A stretch of DNA of 64,000 bases, taken from the NCBI GenBank assembly GCA_045654225.1, contig JAZOMW010000006.1, forward strand, positions 1 to 64,000, in the 5' to 3' direction. Under the pieces are notes generated by a model. That model had not been told where the DNA came from. It ran no database searches and saw nothing but the letters and a program-made list of their open reading frames with translations. The position numbers were made by a program, and so were the translations under genes. Below are positions 51,459 to 58,938 of this stretch, piece by piece. Position 1 is the stretch's first letter, and the number at the start of each line of letters is the position of its first letter. This stretch comes from HGM11412 sp045654225. Its GTDB lineage: Bacteria; Bacillota; Clostridia; Christensenellales; Borkfalkiaceae.

Positions 51459-52313
51459 TTAGTTAGAACCTTTTTCAAAAAATGCAAGTCCAACAGCGCC
51501 GGGTCCAACGTGCGTACCTATCGTGCTACCTATTTTACAAGTGCGCATAAAGTCGGTTGCGTGTTTCCAAAGTATAGAACTGTCGCTTAAATAGTTAGAT
51601 AAAGCAATCTCGTCACTACCCGATAGTATTGCGCAATACGGCATGTCAAAATCAATACCGCCACCGTTTTGAATAAACGAATTTAAAAGTAGGTTAGCCT
51701 TTTTAGCGCTCATTGCTTTGCCTATTACTTTAACTTTGCCATCAATTACGGAAATAAGCGGTTTAATTGAAAGCATAGTGCCTGCAACTGCTACTACCGA
51801 AGATATTCTACCGCCTTTTCTTAAATATTCAAGCGTGTTAATTCTTGCCATTATTCTAACTTTATTTTTCTTTTGGTCAAGTTCTTCTTTAATTTCAGTT
51901 GCACTCTTTCCGTCTTTTACTAATTTAATAGCGTATTCTACTAAAATCCTTTCGCCCGCGCAAGCGTTTAAACTGTCAACAACAAAAACTTTGCCGTCAA
52001 ACTTTTCGCTAGCATTTTTAGCCGCTTCGTAAGTTCCTGAAAGGTTAGAAGATATGGTTATTGCAATAACTTCGCTTCCGTCTTTTGTAAGTTCTTCAAA
52101 CTTTTCTTGCCATCTAAACTCGTTTACTAAACTTGTTTTTGGAAGTTCGTCGCTTTTTGCTAATTTGTCATAAAAATCTTCGGGAAGTAGGTTTTCGCCG
52201 TCTAAATACTCGTCGGTACCAAACCTTATTTGCATAGATATAAGGTGTATGCCTAATTCTTGCGCCTCTTTTACGCTAATATCCGAAGCGGAATCTACTA
52301 ATATTTTAATCAT
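51459..52313 (-). CDS. DegV family fatty-acid-binding protein
   Basis: 284 residues: IKILVDSASDISVKEAQELG, the LPKTSLVN motif, AITISSNLSGTYEAAKNASE and RINTLEYLRKGGRISSV. DegV/FakB proteins hold a fatty acid for phosphorylation by FakA, so that outside fatty acids enter phospholipids. A fakA gene is not in the window. The ATG at 52313 has AAGGAG 7 bases upstream; a longer frame starts inside the marR end. Expected to be co-transcribed with marR, 22 bases away. Confidence 0.93.
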   Translation of the reverse strand: MIKILVDSASDISVKEAQELGIHLISMQIRFGTDEYLDGENLLPEDFYDKLAKSDELPKTSLVNEFRWQEKFEELTKDGSEVIAITISSNLSGTYEAAKNASEKFDGKVFVVDSLNACAGERILVEYAIKLVKDGKSATEIKEELDQKKNKVRIMARINTLEYLRKGGRISSVVAVAGTMLSIKPLISVIDGKVKVIGKAMSAKKANLLLNSFIQNGGGIDFDMPYCAILSGSDEIALSNYLSDSSILWKHATDFMRTCKIGSTIGTHVGPGAVGLAFFEKGSN

Positions 52314-52335
52314 TATTTCTCCTTTTTCATTGGTA

Positions 52336-52779
52336 TTATTCTTTATTGTTGCAAATGGTTTCAAGATTAGAGCAAATTAAAGATAAACTTTTATAAAAAA
52401 TCTCTCTGTTTTCTTCCGCTAACCCTTCGCTTGCTTTATTTATTACGGAGTCTATTTTTTCAGCAATTTTTTTAGCCGTAGCAACGCCTTTTTTAGTTAA
52501 AACCAACGCGCTTTGATACCTTTTTTTAGCCGTACTTTCACACTTTAAAAAATCGTTAGTTTCCAAATAACTTATCGCGCGGGAAACGTTGGCTTTATCT
52601 TCTCTGCACGCGTCGCAAAGTTCTTTTGCGGTAAGCGTTTTTAACTTGTATAAATAATATAGGCACGAAACGTGCGAACTTTTTAGGTTAAATTCGCTCA
52701 TTTCATCCGTCTTAATTTTATGTACGAGTCTATTTGCTTTTGCTATAAGTATGGTAAATAATTCAAATCTTTCTTCCAT
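52336..52779 (-). CDS. MarR family transcriptional regulator
   Basis: 147 residues: ELFTILIAKANRLVHKIKTD dimer helix, winged helix (LKTLTAKELCDACREDKANVSRAISYLETN, then the RYQSALVLTKKG wing) and C-terminal helices. It heads marR-degV. Its promoter has two strong palindromes, one over the -35 box and one after the start site, typical of tight autorepression. The start at 52779 is chosen because the upstream part of the longer frame is the operator DNA itself. The co-transcribed DegV suggests a fatty-acid-related signal, by analogy with FabT-type regulators; this is inference. Confidence 0.9.
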   Translation of the reverse strand: MEERFELFTILIAKANRLVHKIKTDEMSEFNLKSSHVSCLYYLYKLKTLTAKELCDACREDKANVSRAISYLETNDFLKCESTAKKRYQSALVLTKKGVATAKKIAEKIDSVINKASEGLAEENREIFYKSLSLICSNLETICNNKE

Positions 52780-52789
52780 AAATACATCC

Positions 52790-52811
52790 ACTTGTTGTAA
52801 AAACAACAAGT
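52790..52811. promoter_or_regulatory. MarR operator 1 (proximal)
   Basis: ACTTGTTG-N6-CAACAAGT, a perfect 8-bp-arm palindrome, between the predicted start site and the marR start codon. Confidence 0.8.
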
Positions 52812-52813
52812 TT

Positions 52814-52842
52814 ATTTTAACATATACTTGTTGTAATGTCAA
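52814..52842 (-). promoter_or_regulatory. Promoter of marR-degV
   Basis: TTGACA (52837-52842), 17 bp, TAAAAT (52814-52819) on the minus strand; the -35 lies inside operator 2. Confidence 0.78.
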
Positions 52843-52847
52843 CAAGT
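52826..52847. promoter_or_regulatory. MarR operator 2 (over the -35 box)
   Basis: ACTTGTTG-N6-CAACAAGT, centre 36 bp from operator 1, so the two sit on nearly the same helical face. Confidence 0.8.
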
Positions 52848-52967
52848 TGCAAGTCTTTTTTTACGGTTAGATTTTTTGTAAAAATACGCTCAAAAAACAA
52901 AGAGCGTAAAAATTTGGAAAAAAACCGCTTTTATTTTTTAAAAAAAATAAAAAAATTAAAAAAACGC

Positions 52968-52995
52968 TTGCAAAAAATATTGTATATGTTATAAT
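52968..52995 (+). promoter_or_regulatory. Promoter of gyrB-gyrA
   Basis: TTGCAA, 16 bp, TATAAT in a very AT-rich stretch about 50 bases before the gyrB start. Confidence 0.6.
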
Positions 52996-53046
52996 ATACT
53001 TATATAATAATATATACTATATATTAAAAGTTTTTTGGAGGTTTTT

Positions 53047-54957
53047 ATGGATACCGAAAATAAAGTTTTAAACGAATACGGCGCGGACCAGATTAGGGAG
53101 TGTAAAGGTTTAGAGCATATAAGGCTTAGGCCTGGTATGTATATTCGTAATACGGACGCGTACGGTCTTCACCACCTTGTTAAAGAAACGGTTGACAACT
53201 CTATTGACGAAGCGTTAGCCGGCTATTGCGACACTATAACCGTAACTATTTTAGAAGACGGTTCTTGTTCTATTCGCGATAACGGTCGTGGCATACCAAC
53301 GGGTATGAGGGAAGAGGGTATTTCTACCGTAGAACTCGTTATGACGCACCCTAACGCGGGCGGTAAGTTCGGCGGTGGCGGTTACGAAATTTCTTCGGGC
53401 TTACACGGCGTTGGTTTAAAGGCGGTAAACGCGCTTTCTGAAACTGCCAGCGTTGACGTTTATCAAAACGGCAAGCATTATAGGCAAGAGTATAAAATAG
53501 GTGTTCCACAAACCGAACTTTTAGTTTTAGAAGATACGAGCGAAACGGGAACTCGCGTAACGTTTAAACCAGACCCTACTATTTTTTCTACCGTTGATTT
53601 TAGTTACGAAACTATTAAAGGTATGCTTCGTGACTTTGCCTTTTTAAATACGGGCGTAAAACTCGTTTTAACCGACGAGCGTAACGGCGCGGTTAGAACG
53701 GAAGAAATGTATAGCGAGGGCGGTATTAAAGAATACGTTGAAGTTCTTAATAGAAACAAAGAAGTTTTAACTAGCGAGCCCGTTTATTTTAAAAAGAAAT
53801 ACGGCAAGGAAACGATAGAGATTGCTTTCCAGTATAACGACGGTTATAACGAGCAAATTTTAGCCTTTGCAAACAACGTAAACAACGTTGAAGGCGGTAC
53901 TCACCTTGACGGGTTTAAAGCGTCGCTTACAAAAATAATAAACGACGCGGGCAAAAGGCTCAACTTGCTTAAAAACGACGATGATAAACTTTCGGGCGAA
54001 GACGTTAGAGAGGGTATTACAGCCGTAATTTCCGTTAAACTCGTTAATCCGCAATTTGAAGGTCAAACTAAAACAAAACTTGGCAATGCCGACATTAGAA
54101 CGCTCGTAACCAAAGCGATGAACGAAGAATTCGCTTCAAGCCTTGAAGAAAACCCTTCTTTTGCAAAAGAGTTAATATATAAGTGCTTAACGGCTAAAAA
54201 GGCGCGTGAAGCGGCAAGAAAAGCGCGTGAAGCTACGAGAAAGAGCGTGTTTGAATCAACGGCTCTACCGGGCAAATTAGCGGACTGTTCGAGTAAAGAC
54301 CCTGAACTTTGCGAAATTTACATCGTAGAAGGCGATTCCGCAGGCGGAACTGCTAAACAGGGTAGAGATAGGCGCTTCCAAGCAATACTTCCACTTCGCG
54401 GTAAAATTTTAAACGTTGAAAAAACGCGTATAAACAGAGTTTTAGAAAACGAAGAAATTAAGGCAATGATAACTGCTTTCGGCGGTGGCATGCTTGACGA
54501 CTTTGACGTAACTAAAATTAGATACGACCGCGTTATTTGTATGACGGACGCGGACGTTGACGGTTCTCACATTAGAATATTGCTTTTAACTTTCTTCTAC
54601 CGTTATATGCGTCCACTTATTGAAGAAGGTCACGTATATATTGCTCAACCACCGCTTTACAAAATAAGCAAAGGTAAGCAAGAACATTATTTCTATACCG
54701 AAGAAGATAAAGAAGAGTTCTTAAAAGAAAACGACAAATGGGATATCCAACGCTATAAAGGTCTTGGTGAAATGGATAAAGACCAACTTTGGGAAACTAC
54801 AATGAACCCAGAAACTAGAACTTTAAGGCGCGTAACTATAAAAGACGCGGTTGAAGCGGACGCTCAATTTACTATATTAATGGGCGAACAACCTGAATTA
54901 AGGCGTAAATTTATTGAAGAAAACGCTAAATACGCTAACGCTGAACTTGACGTTTAA
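53047..54957 (+). CDS. gyrB: DNA gyrase subunit B
   Basis: 636 residues. GHKL ATPase: RPGMYIRNTDAYGLHHLVKE, DNSIDEALAGYCD, DNGRGIPTGMREEG, GLHGVGLKAVNALSE; transducer domain; then Toprim with IYIVEGDSAGGTAKQGRDR, the PLRGKILNVEK loop and DADVDGSHIRILLL. With GyrA it introduces negative supercoils. GGAGG lies 6 bases before the ATG at 53047. ParE is less likely because the gene is paired with a gyrA that carries a GyrA box. Confidence 0.96.
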   Translation: MDTENKVLNEYGADQIRECKGLEHIRLRPGMYIRNTDAYGLHHLVKETVDNSIDEALAGYCDTITVTILEDGSCSIRDNGRGIPTGMREEGISTVELVMTHPNAGGKFGGGGYEISSGLHGVGLKAVNALSETASVDVYQNGKHYRQEYKIGVPQTELLVLEDTSETGTRVTFKPDPTIFSTVDFSYETIKGMLRDFAFLNTGVKLVLTDERNGAVRTEEMYSEGGIKEYVEVLNRNKEVLTSEPVYFKKKYGKETIEIAFQYNDGYNEQILAFANNVNNVEGGTHLDGFKASLTKIINDAGKRLNLLKNDDDKLSGEDVREGITAVISVKLVNPQFEGQTKTKLGNADIRTLVTKAMNEEFASSLEENPSFAKELIYKCLTAKKAREAARKAREATRKSVFESTALPGKLADCSSKDPELCEIYIVEGDSAGGTAKQGRDRRFQAILPLRGKILNVEKTRINRVLENEEIKAMITAFGGGMLDDFDVTKIRYDRVICMTDADVDGSHIRILLLTFFYRYMRPLIEEGHVYIAQPPLYKISKGKQEHYFYTEEDKEEFLKENDKWDIQRYKGLGEMDKDQLWETTMNPETRTLRRVTIKDAVEADAQFTILMGEQPELRRKFIEENAKYANAELDV

Positions 54958-54972
54958 TAGGAGGGAATAAAA

Positions 54973-57534
54973 ATGGCTAAACAAATTATTAGTGAAGAAT
55001 TATCTGCCGAGTTTAAACGAACTCTTGGCATGACTAAACTTGTTGACATTGAAGTAAACGCCGAACTTAAACAAAGTTTTATAGACTATGCAATGGCGGT
55101 AAATAGGTCACGCGCTATTCCCGACGTTAGAGACGGTTTAAAACCCGTTCACAGAAGAATACTTTACTCAATGAACGAAATGGGCTTAACGCCTGATAAA
55201 CCTTATAAAAAGTGCGCCGCTATCGTTGGTGACGTGCTTGGTAAATACCACCCGCACGGCGACTCTTCCGTTTACGATGCGCTCGTTAGACTTGCGCAAG
55301 ACTTTTCTATAAATCTTCCGCTTGTTGACGGTCACGGTAACTTCGGTTCAGTTGACGGCGACCCTGCCGCAGCGTATAGATACACGGAAGCGCGTATGAG
55401 CAAACTTTCACTTGAAATGCTTGCCGATATCGATAAAAACACGGTTGACTGCAAGTCAAACTTCGACGATACGCGTAAAGAACCCGTTGTACTTCCAGCA
55501 AGATATCCAAACCTTTTAGTAAACGGTTCGGACGGTATTGCCGTTGGTATGGCAACTAATATTCCACCGCACAATTTAGGCGAAGTTATAGACGGCGCTA
55601 TCGCGCTTATTGATAACCCTGAAATTACGGTTGACGAACTTATGGAATATATTCCCGCGCCAGACTTTCCTACGGGCGGTATTTTGATGGGTAGAAGCGG
55701 AATTAGAAACGCTTATAGAACTGGCAGGGGCGGTTACGTTTTACGCTCTAAATGCGAAATTGAAGAGTATAACAACGGCACTCGCTCACGCATAATAGTT
55801 ACTGAAATTCCGTATCAAGTAAACAAGCAAAAACTTATTGAAACTATTGCAGACTACGTTAAAGATAAAAAGATTGAAGGTATTGCAAATATCAACGACG
55901 AATCTGATAGACACGGTATGCGTATAGTTATCGATATTAAAAAGGACGCTAATCCGCAAGTAGTATTAAATACGTTATATAAGCAAACAAGGCTTCAAAT
56001 TAGTGACGGTATAATTTTACTTGCCTTAGTTGGCACAGACCCGAAAGTTTTAAATATCAAAGATATTTTATACTATTATCTTCTTCATCAAAGAGACGTT
56101 ATTAGAAGAAGAACTAAATACGACCTTGATAAAGCGGAAGAAAGGTGCTTAATAGTTAAAGGTTTAATCAAAGCGCTTACCGATATTGATAAGGTTGTTG
56201 AAATTATTAAAACTTCTAATGATAGGCAAGAAGCGGCAAAGCGTTTAACCGAAGAACTTGAATTAGACGCTGAGTTTAAACAAGCAAACGCTATACTTGA
56301 TATGCGCTTACAAACGCTTACTCATTTAGCGGTTAGCAAACTTGAAAACGAATATAACGAATTAGTAGCGCTTATTGCCGATTATAAAGACATTTTAGCA
56401 AATCCACAAAGAGTTGACGCTATTATTAAAGAAGATTTAACCGTAATTAAAACTAAATATGCGGTTGAAAGAAAAACTGAAATGAGCGTAATGGAAGGCG
56501 ACATTGAAGATGCGGCACTTATACCGGTTGAAGACGTTGTAATTTCAATGACTAACCTTGGTTACGTTAAACGTATTCCTATTAGCGAATATCGCGCTCA
56601 AAGGCGTGGTGGCAAAGGCGTTACGGGTCATAAGCCAAAGGAAGAAGATTTCGTTAATAAGATGTTCGTTTCTTCAACGCACGACGATATTATGTTCTTT
56701 ACAAGCAAAGGTAGAGTATTCCGCATAAAAGGTTACGAAATACCTGAGGCGCAAAGAACGGCGCGTGGTAGGGCGATTGTAAACTTACTTCAACTTACAG
56801 ACGGTGAAAAGGTAAACGCTATTATACCGCTTAAAGAAGGCGTTACGGGCTATATTGCAATGGCTACCAAAAAGGGTTTAATTAAAAAGACCGACCTTAA
56901 AGAGTTTGATAGCATTAGAAAAACAGGTAAAATTGCAATTAGTTTAAACGAAGGCGATGAACTCGTATCTATTCAATTTACGTCCGGTGAAGACGAGCTT
57001 TTAATAGGCACTAAAAACGGTAAATGTTTAAGATTCTACGAAGGTCAAGACGAAAAGGGTGTTTACGGCTTAAAACCGATAGGAAGAGACACGCAAGGCG
57101 TTAAAGCTATGGACCTTGAAGACGACGACGAACTCGTTGGTATGACCGTTGTAAACAAAGATTTACAAGTTTTAACTATTACGTCTAACGGTTACGGCAA
57201 GAAGAGCAGTCCGGAAGATTATAGAGTTCAAAAGAGAGCGGGTAAGGGCGTAAAAGCGGGTCAACTTAACGAAAAGACGGGTAAACTAGTATGCTTAACT
57301 TTCGTTGCCCCTGATGAAGACGTTATGCTTATTACCGACAACGGAATTATAATTAGAGTTAAGTCAAGTGAAATTTCAACACTTTCACGCGATACGCAAG
57401 GCGTAATAGTAATGAGGCTTAACGAAGGCAAAGTTGCCACGGTAGCGGTAGTTCCACACGAAGACGACGAAGAAGTTGTTGACGGCGAAAACGGCGAAGA
57501 AACGGCAGTTGAAACTCAAACCACAAACGAATAA
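54973..57534 (+). CDS. gyrA: DNA gyrase subunit A
   Basis: 853 residues. The breakage domain has DVRDGLKPVHRRILYSM, PHGDSSVYDALVR and catalytic Tyr about 137 in AYRYTEARMS. The C-terminal beta-pinwheel begins with the GyrA box in YRAQRRGGKGVTG, which separates gyrase from topoisomerase IV. The quinolone-determining positions read Ser98 and Asp102 (E. coli Ser83 and Asp87), i.e. the sensitive form. An acidic tail ends the protein. It starts 15 bases after gyrB with AGGAGG. Confidence 0.97.
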   Translation: MAKQIISEELSAEFKRTLGMTKLVDIEVNAELKQSFIDYAMAVNRSRAIPDVRDGLKPVHRRILYSMNEMGLTPDKPYKKCAAIVGDVLGKYHPHGDSSVYDALVRLAQDFSINLPLVDGHGNFGSVDGDPAAAYRYTEARMSKLSLEMLADIDKNTVDCKSNFDDTRKEPVVLPARYPNLLVNGSDGIAVGMATNIPPHNLGEVIDGAIALIDNPEITVDELMEYIPAPDFPTGGILMGRSGIRNAYRTGRGGYVLRSKCEIEEYNNGTRSRIIVTEIPYQVNKQKLIETIADYVKDKKIEGIANINDESDRHGMRIVIDIKKDANPQVVLNTLYKQTRLQISDGIILLALVGTDPKVLNIKDILYYYLLHQRDVIRRRTKYDLDKAEERCLIVKGLIKALTDIDKVVEIIKTSNDRQEAAKRLTEELELDAEFKQANAILDMRLQTLTHLAVSKLENEYNELVALIADYKDILANPQRVDAIIKEDLTVIKTKYAVERKTEMSVMEGDIEDAALIPVEDVVISMTNLGYVKRIPISEYRAQRRGGKGVTGHKPKEEDFVNKMFVSSTHDDIMFFTSKGRVFRIKGYEIPEAQRTARGRAIVNLLQLTDGEKVNAIIPLKEGVTGYIAMATKKGLIKKTDLKEFDSIRKTGKIAISLNEGDELVSIQFTSGEDELLIGTKNGKCLRFYEGQDEKGVYGLKPIGRDTQGVKAMDLEDDDELVGMTVVNKDLQVLTITSNGYGKKSSPEDYRVQKRAGKGVKAGQLNEKTGKLVCLTFVAPDEDVMLITDNGIIIRVKSSEISTLSRDTQGVIVMRLNEGKVATVAVVPHEDDEEVVDGENGEETAVETQTTNE

Positions 57535-57540
57535 CAAACA

Positions 57541-57570
57541 AAAAAAGCAAGGCAAACGCCTTGCTTTTTA
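57541..57570. terminator. Bidirectional terminator, identical to that at 58431
   Basis: AAAAAAGCAAGGC-AAAC-GCCTTGCTTTTT between the convergent gyrA and SLOG genes. Confidence 0.9.
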
Positions 57571-58029
57571 ATATAATTTAAATTTGCTTTCGCATAAGTT
57601 TACAAAAGGTTTATTTTGCTTACTTGCATAAAGTAAGGAGTTATATGCACCGCCAAAGTGTACGTTGACGTAAGCAAAAACAAAATCTGCTTTATCTATC
57701 ATCCATTCGTTTCTCTTTATAATGGCTAACTTTTTTGGAACGTTTTCTATATCTGGGTAAATAATAATATCGTACAATTTTTTTAACATATCACGTCTAT
57801 TATCAAGCCATTTATCTAAATAAGGAGCAACGTATATAATTTTAGAGTTTGAATGAACTTCTTTATATAATTTAACGCATTTTAGTGCAAAACTATCAAA
57901 ATTTCCGTAACCGCCTAAATAAAAATCAACTTCTTTTCCTTGAATAATATCTTCTAAATAATCAAGTAGGCGTTTTTTATCATTAAAATTGCTTGTATAA
58001 TTAGAATGACCGCAAAAGGTTATATTCAT
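57568..58029 (-). CDS. SLOG-type nucleotide-binding protein (YpsA/DUF1273-like)
   Basis: 153 residues: MNITFCGHSNYTSNF at the start, then the hallmark FYLGGYGNFDSFALKC with GGxGxxD, KIIYVAPYLDKWLD, and the end ADFVFAYVNVHFGGAYNSLLYA. This is the Rossmann-like SLOG fold of proteins that sense or cleave nucleotides. It diverges from a small XRE regulator. SLOG proteins appear in bacterial immunity and stress systems, but no effector gene is adjacent. AAGGAAAG lies before the ATG. Confidence 0.8.
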   Translation of the reverse strand: MNITFCGHSNYTSNFNDKKRLLDYLEDIIQGKEVDFYLGGYGNFDSFALKCVKLYKEVHSNSKIIYVAPYLDKWLDNRRDMLKKLYDIIIYPDIENVPKKLAIIKRNEWMIDKADFVFAYVNVHFGGAYNSLLYASKQNKPFVNLCESKFKLY

Positions 58030-58049
58030 TTAATCTTTCCTTTTTATGT

Positions 58050-58141
58050 ATGAGTACATTCATATTATAGCATAGGGTGAGCGTTAAAGTAAAGAATAGG
58101 AATGTGTACATTCTTATAATTTTTAACAAAAAGAATATAAT
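58050..58141. promoter_or_regulatory. Divergent promoter/operator region of the SLOG-XRE pair
   Basis: A 14-bp inverted repeat GAATGT-GT-ACATTC lies at 58100-58113, and a related site ATGAGTACATTCAT at 58050-58063, just downstream of the TATAAT (58064-58069, minus strand) facing the SLOG gene. A TATAAT facing the XRE gene is at 58136-58141. The XRE protein is the likely binder. Confidence 0.55.
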
Positions 58142-58184
58142 GAATATGTAAGCATTCATTCATATGTGCTTTTTGGGGTGTACG

Positions 58185-58427
58185 ATGACTGTAAACGATG
58201 CGGTTGCAAAAAGAATAATTGAATTATTAAAACAAAAGAATATGACGCAATACCGTTTAGAACAACTTTCGGGCATTCAACACGGGCATATGCAATGGAT
58301 AATGAGTGGCAAAAGCAAAACGGTAACCCTTTCAACAGTTATGCGCTTGGCAAACGGTTTTGGTATGACTGTAATTGAATTTTTAAGCGATAATAAATTT
58401 CTTTATGAAAATCTTGAAGTTGAATAA
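58185..58427 (+). CDS. Small XRE-family DNA-binding regulator
   Basis: 80 residues, a single helix-turn-helix domain: AVAKRIIELLKQKNMTQYRLEQLSG, then IQHGHMQWIMSGKSKTVTLS and LANGFGMTVIEFLSD. Compact Cro/C1 type with no second domain. The ATG at 58185 follows GGGGTG; an in-frame TTG or similar upstream is less likely. Probably represses the divergent SLOG gene and itself. Confidence 0.85.
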   Translation: MTVNDAVAKRIIELLKQKNMTQYRLEQLSGIQHGHMQWIMSGKSKTVTLSTVMRLANGFGMTVIEFLSDNKFLYENLEVE

Positions 58428-58430
58428 ACA

Positions 58431-58461
58431 AAAAAAGCAAGGCAAACGCCTTGCTTTTTTA
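58431..58461. terminator. Bidirectional terminator, identical to that at 57541
   Basis: AAAAAAGCAAGGC-AAAC-GCCTTGCTTTTTT between the convergent XRE and Dabb genes. Confidence 0.9.
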
Positions 58462-58478
58462 ATGCTTTCTATTAAATT

Positions 58479-58772
58479 TTAGTCAATTTCGTAATCAACG
58501 GCAACGGAACTAACTATGCGTTCGTGCATATATTTTTTAACTACTTCAACGTGGTATTTGTCGTTTTGATATTCGTTAAGTTTATCTAAACTTTCAACTA
58601 CTACTTGTAAAATAAGGTCGTAATTTCTATCGCTTTTAACTTCGTTTTGTCCAACTTCAATGCCCCAAATTGTTGGAACTTTGGTTACCATACTCATTAA
58701 AACGTTGGTTGCCTTTTCAAGTTCGTCAACCGAGTTATCTTTTAATTTAAAACATACTACGTGTTTAATCAT
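58479..58772 (-). CDS. Dabb (stress-responsive A/B barrel) domain protein
   Basis: 97 residues: MIKHVVCFKLKDNSVDELEK, then a middle GIEVGQNEVKSDRNYDLILQ, and YHVEVVKKYMHERIVSSVAV. A dimeric alpha-beta barrel of unknown biochemical role in bacteria. Starts 1 base after the 54-codon gene, with AGGCAGGA upstream, so it belongs to the dnaA-mnmG unit. Confidence 0.88.
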   Translation of the reverse strand: MIKHVVCFKLKDNSVDELEKATNVLMSMVTKVPTIWGIEVGQNEVKSDRNYDLILQVVVESLDKLNEYQNDKYHVEVVKKYMHERIVSSVAVDYEID

Positions 58773-58773
58773 A

Positions 58774-58938
58774 TTACCAATCCTGCCTATCGCTTATTTT
58801 TATATCGTCGTAATACTCAAAGTATTTTGACTTAAATTTTGCCGTTTCCGCCTTTGCTTTTGCCTTTTTAATTTGTTCTATACTAGGCTTTTCTTCTTTT
58901 TTAGGCGCTATCGTATTATTTTTAATCTCTTTTTCCAT
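58774..58938 (-). CDS. 54-residue charged protein, unknown
   Basis: Starts MEKEIKNNTIAPKKEEKPSI and ends in KYFEYYDDIKISDRQDW. Very rich in Lys and Glu, likely a helical or disordered peptide. It begins inside the 3' end of mnmG (17-base overlap) and stops 1 base before the Dabb gene, filling the gap exactly; the Dabb ribosome binding site lies in its last codons. No strong ribosome binding site of its own, so it would be translated by coupling. Not recognised. Confidence 0.6.
   Translation of the reverse strand: MEKEIKNNTIAPKKEEKPSIEQIKKAKAKAETAKFKSKYFEYYDDIKISDRQDW

Noticed and set aside
53047..57534. parE-parC (topoisomerase IV) instead of gyrase
   Set aside because: The C-terminal domain contains the gyrase-specific QRRGGKG box.
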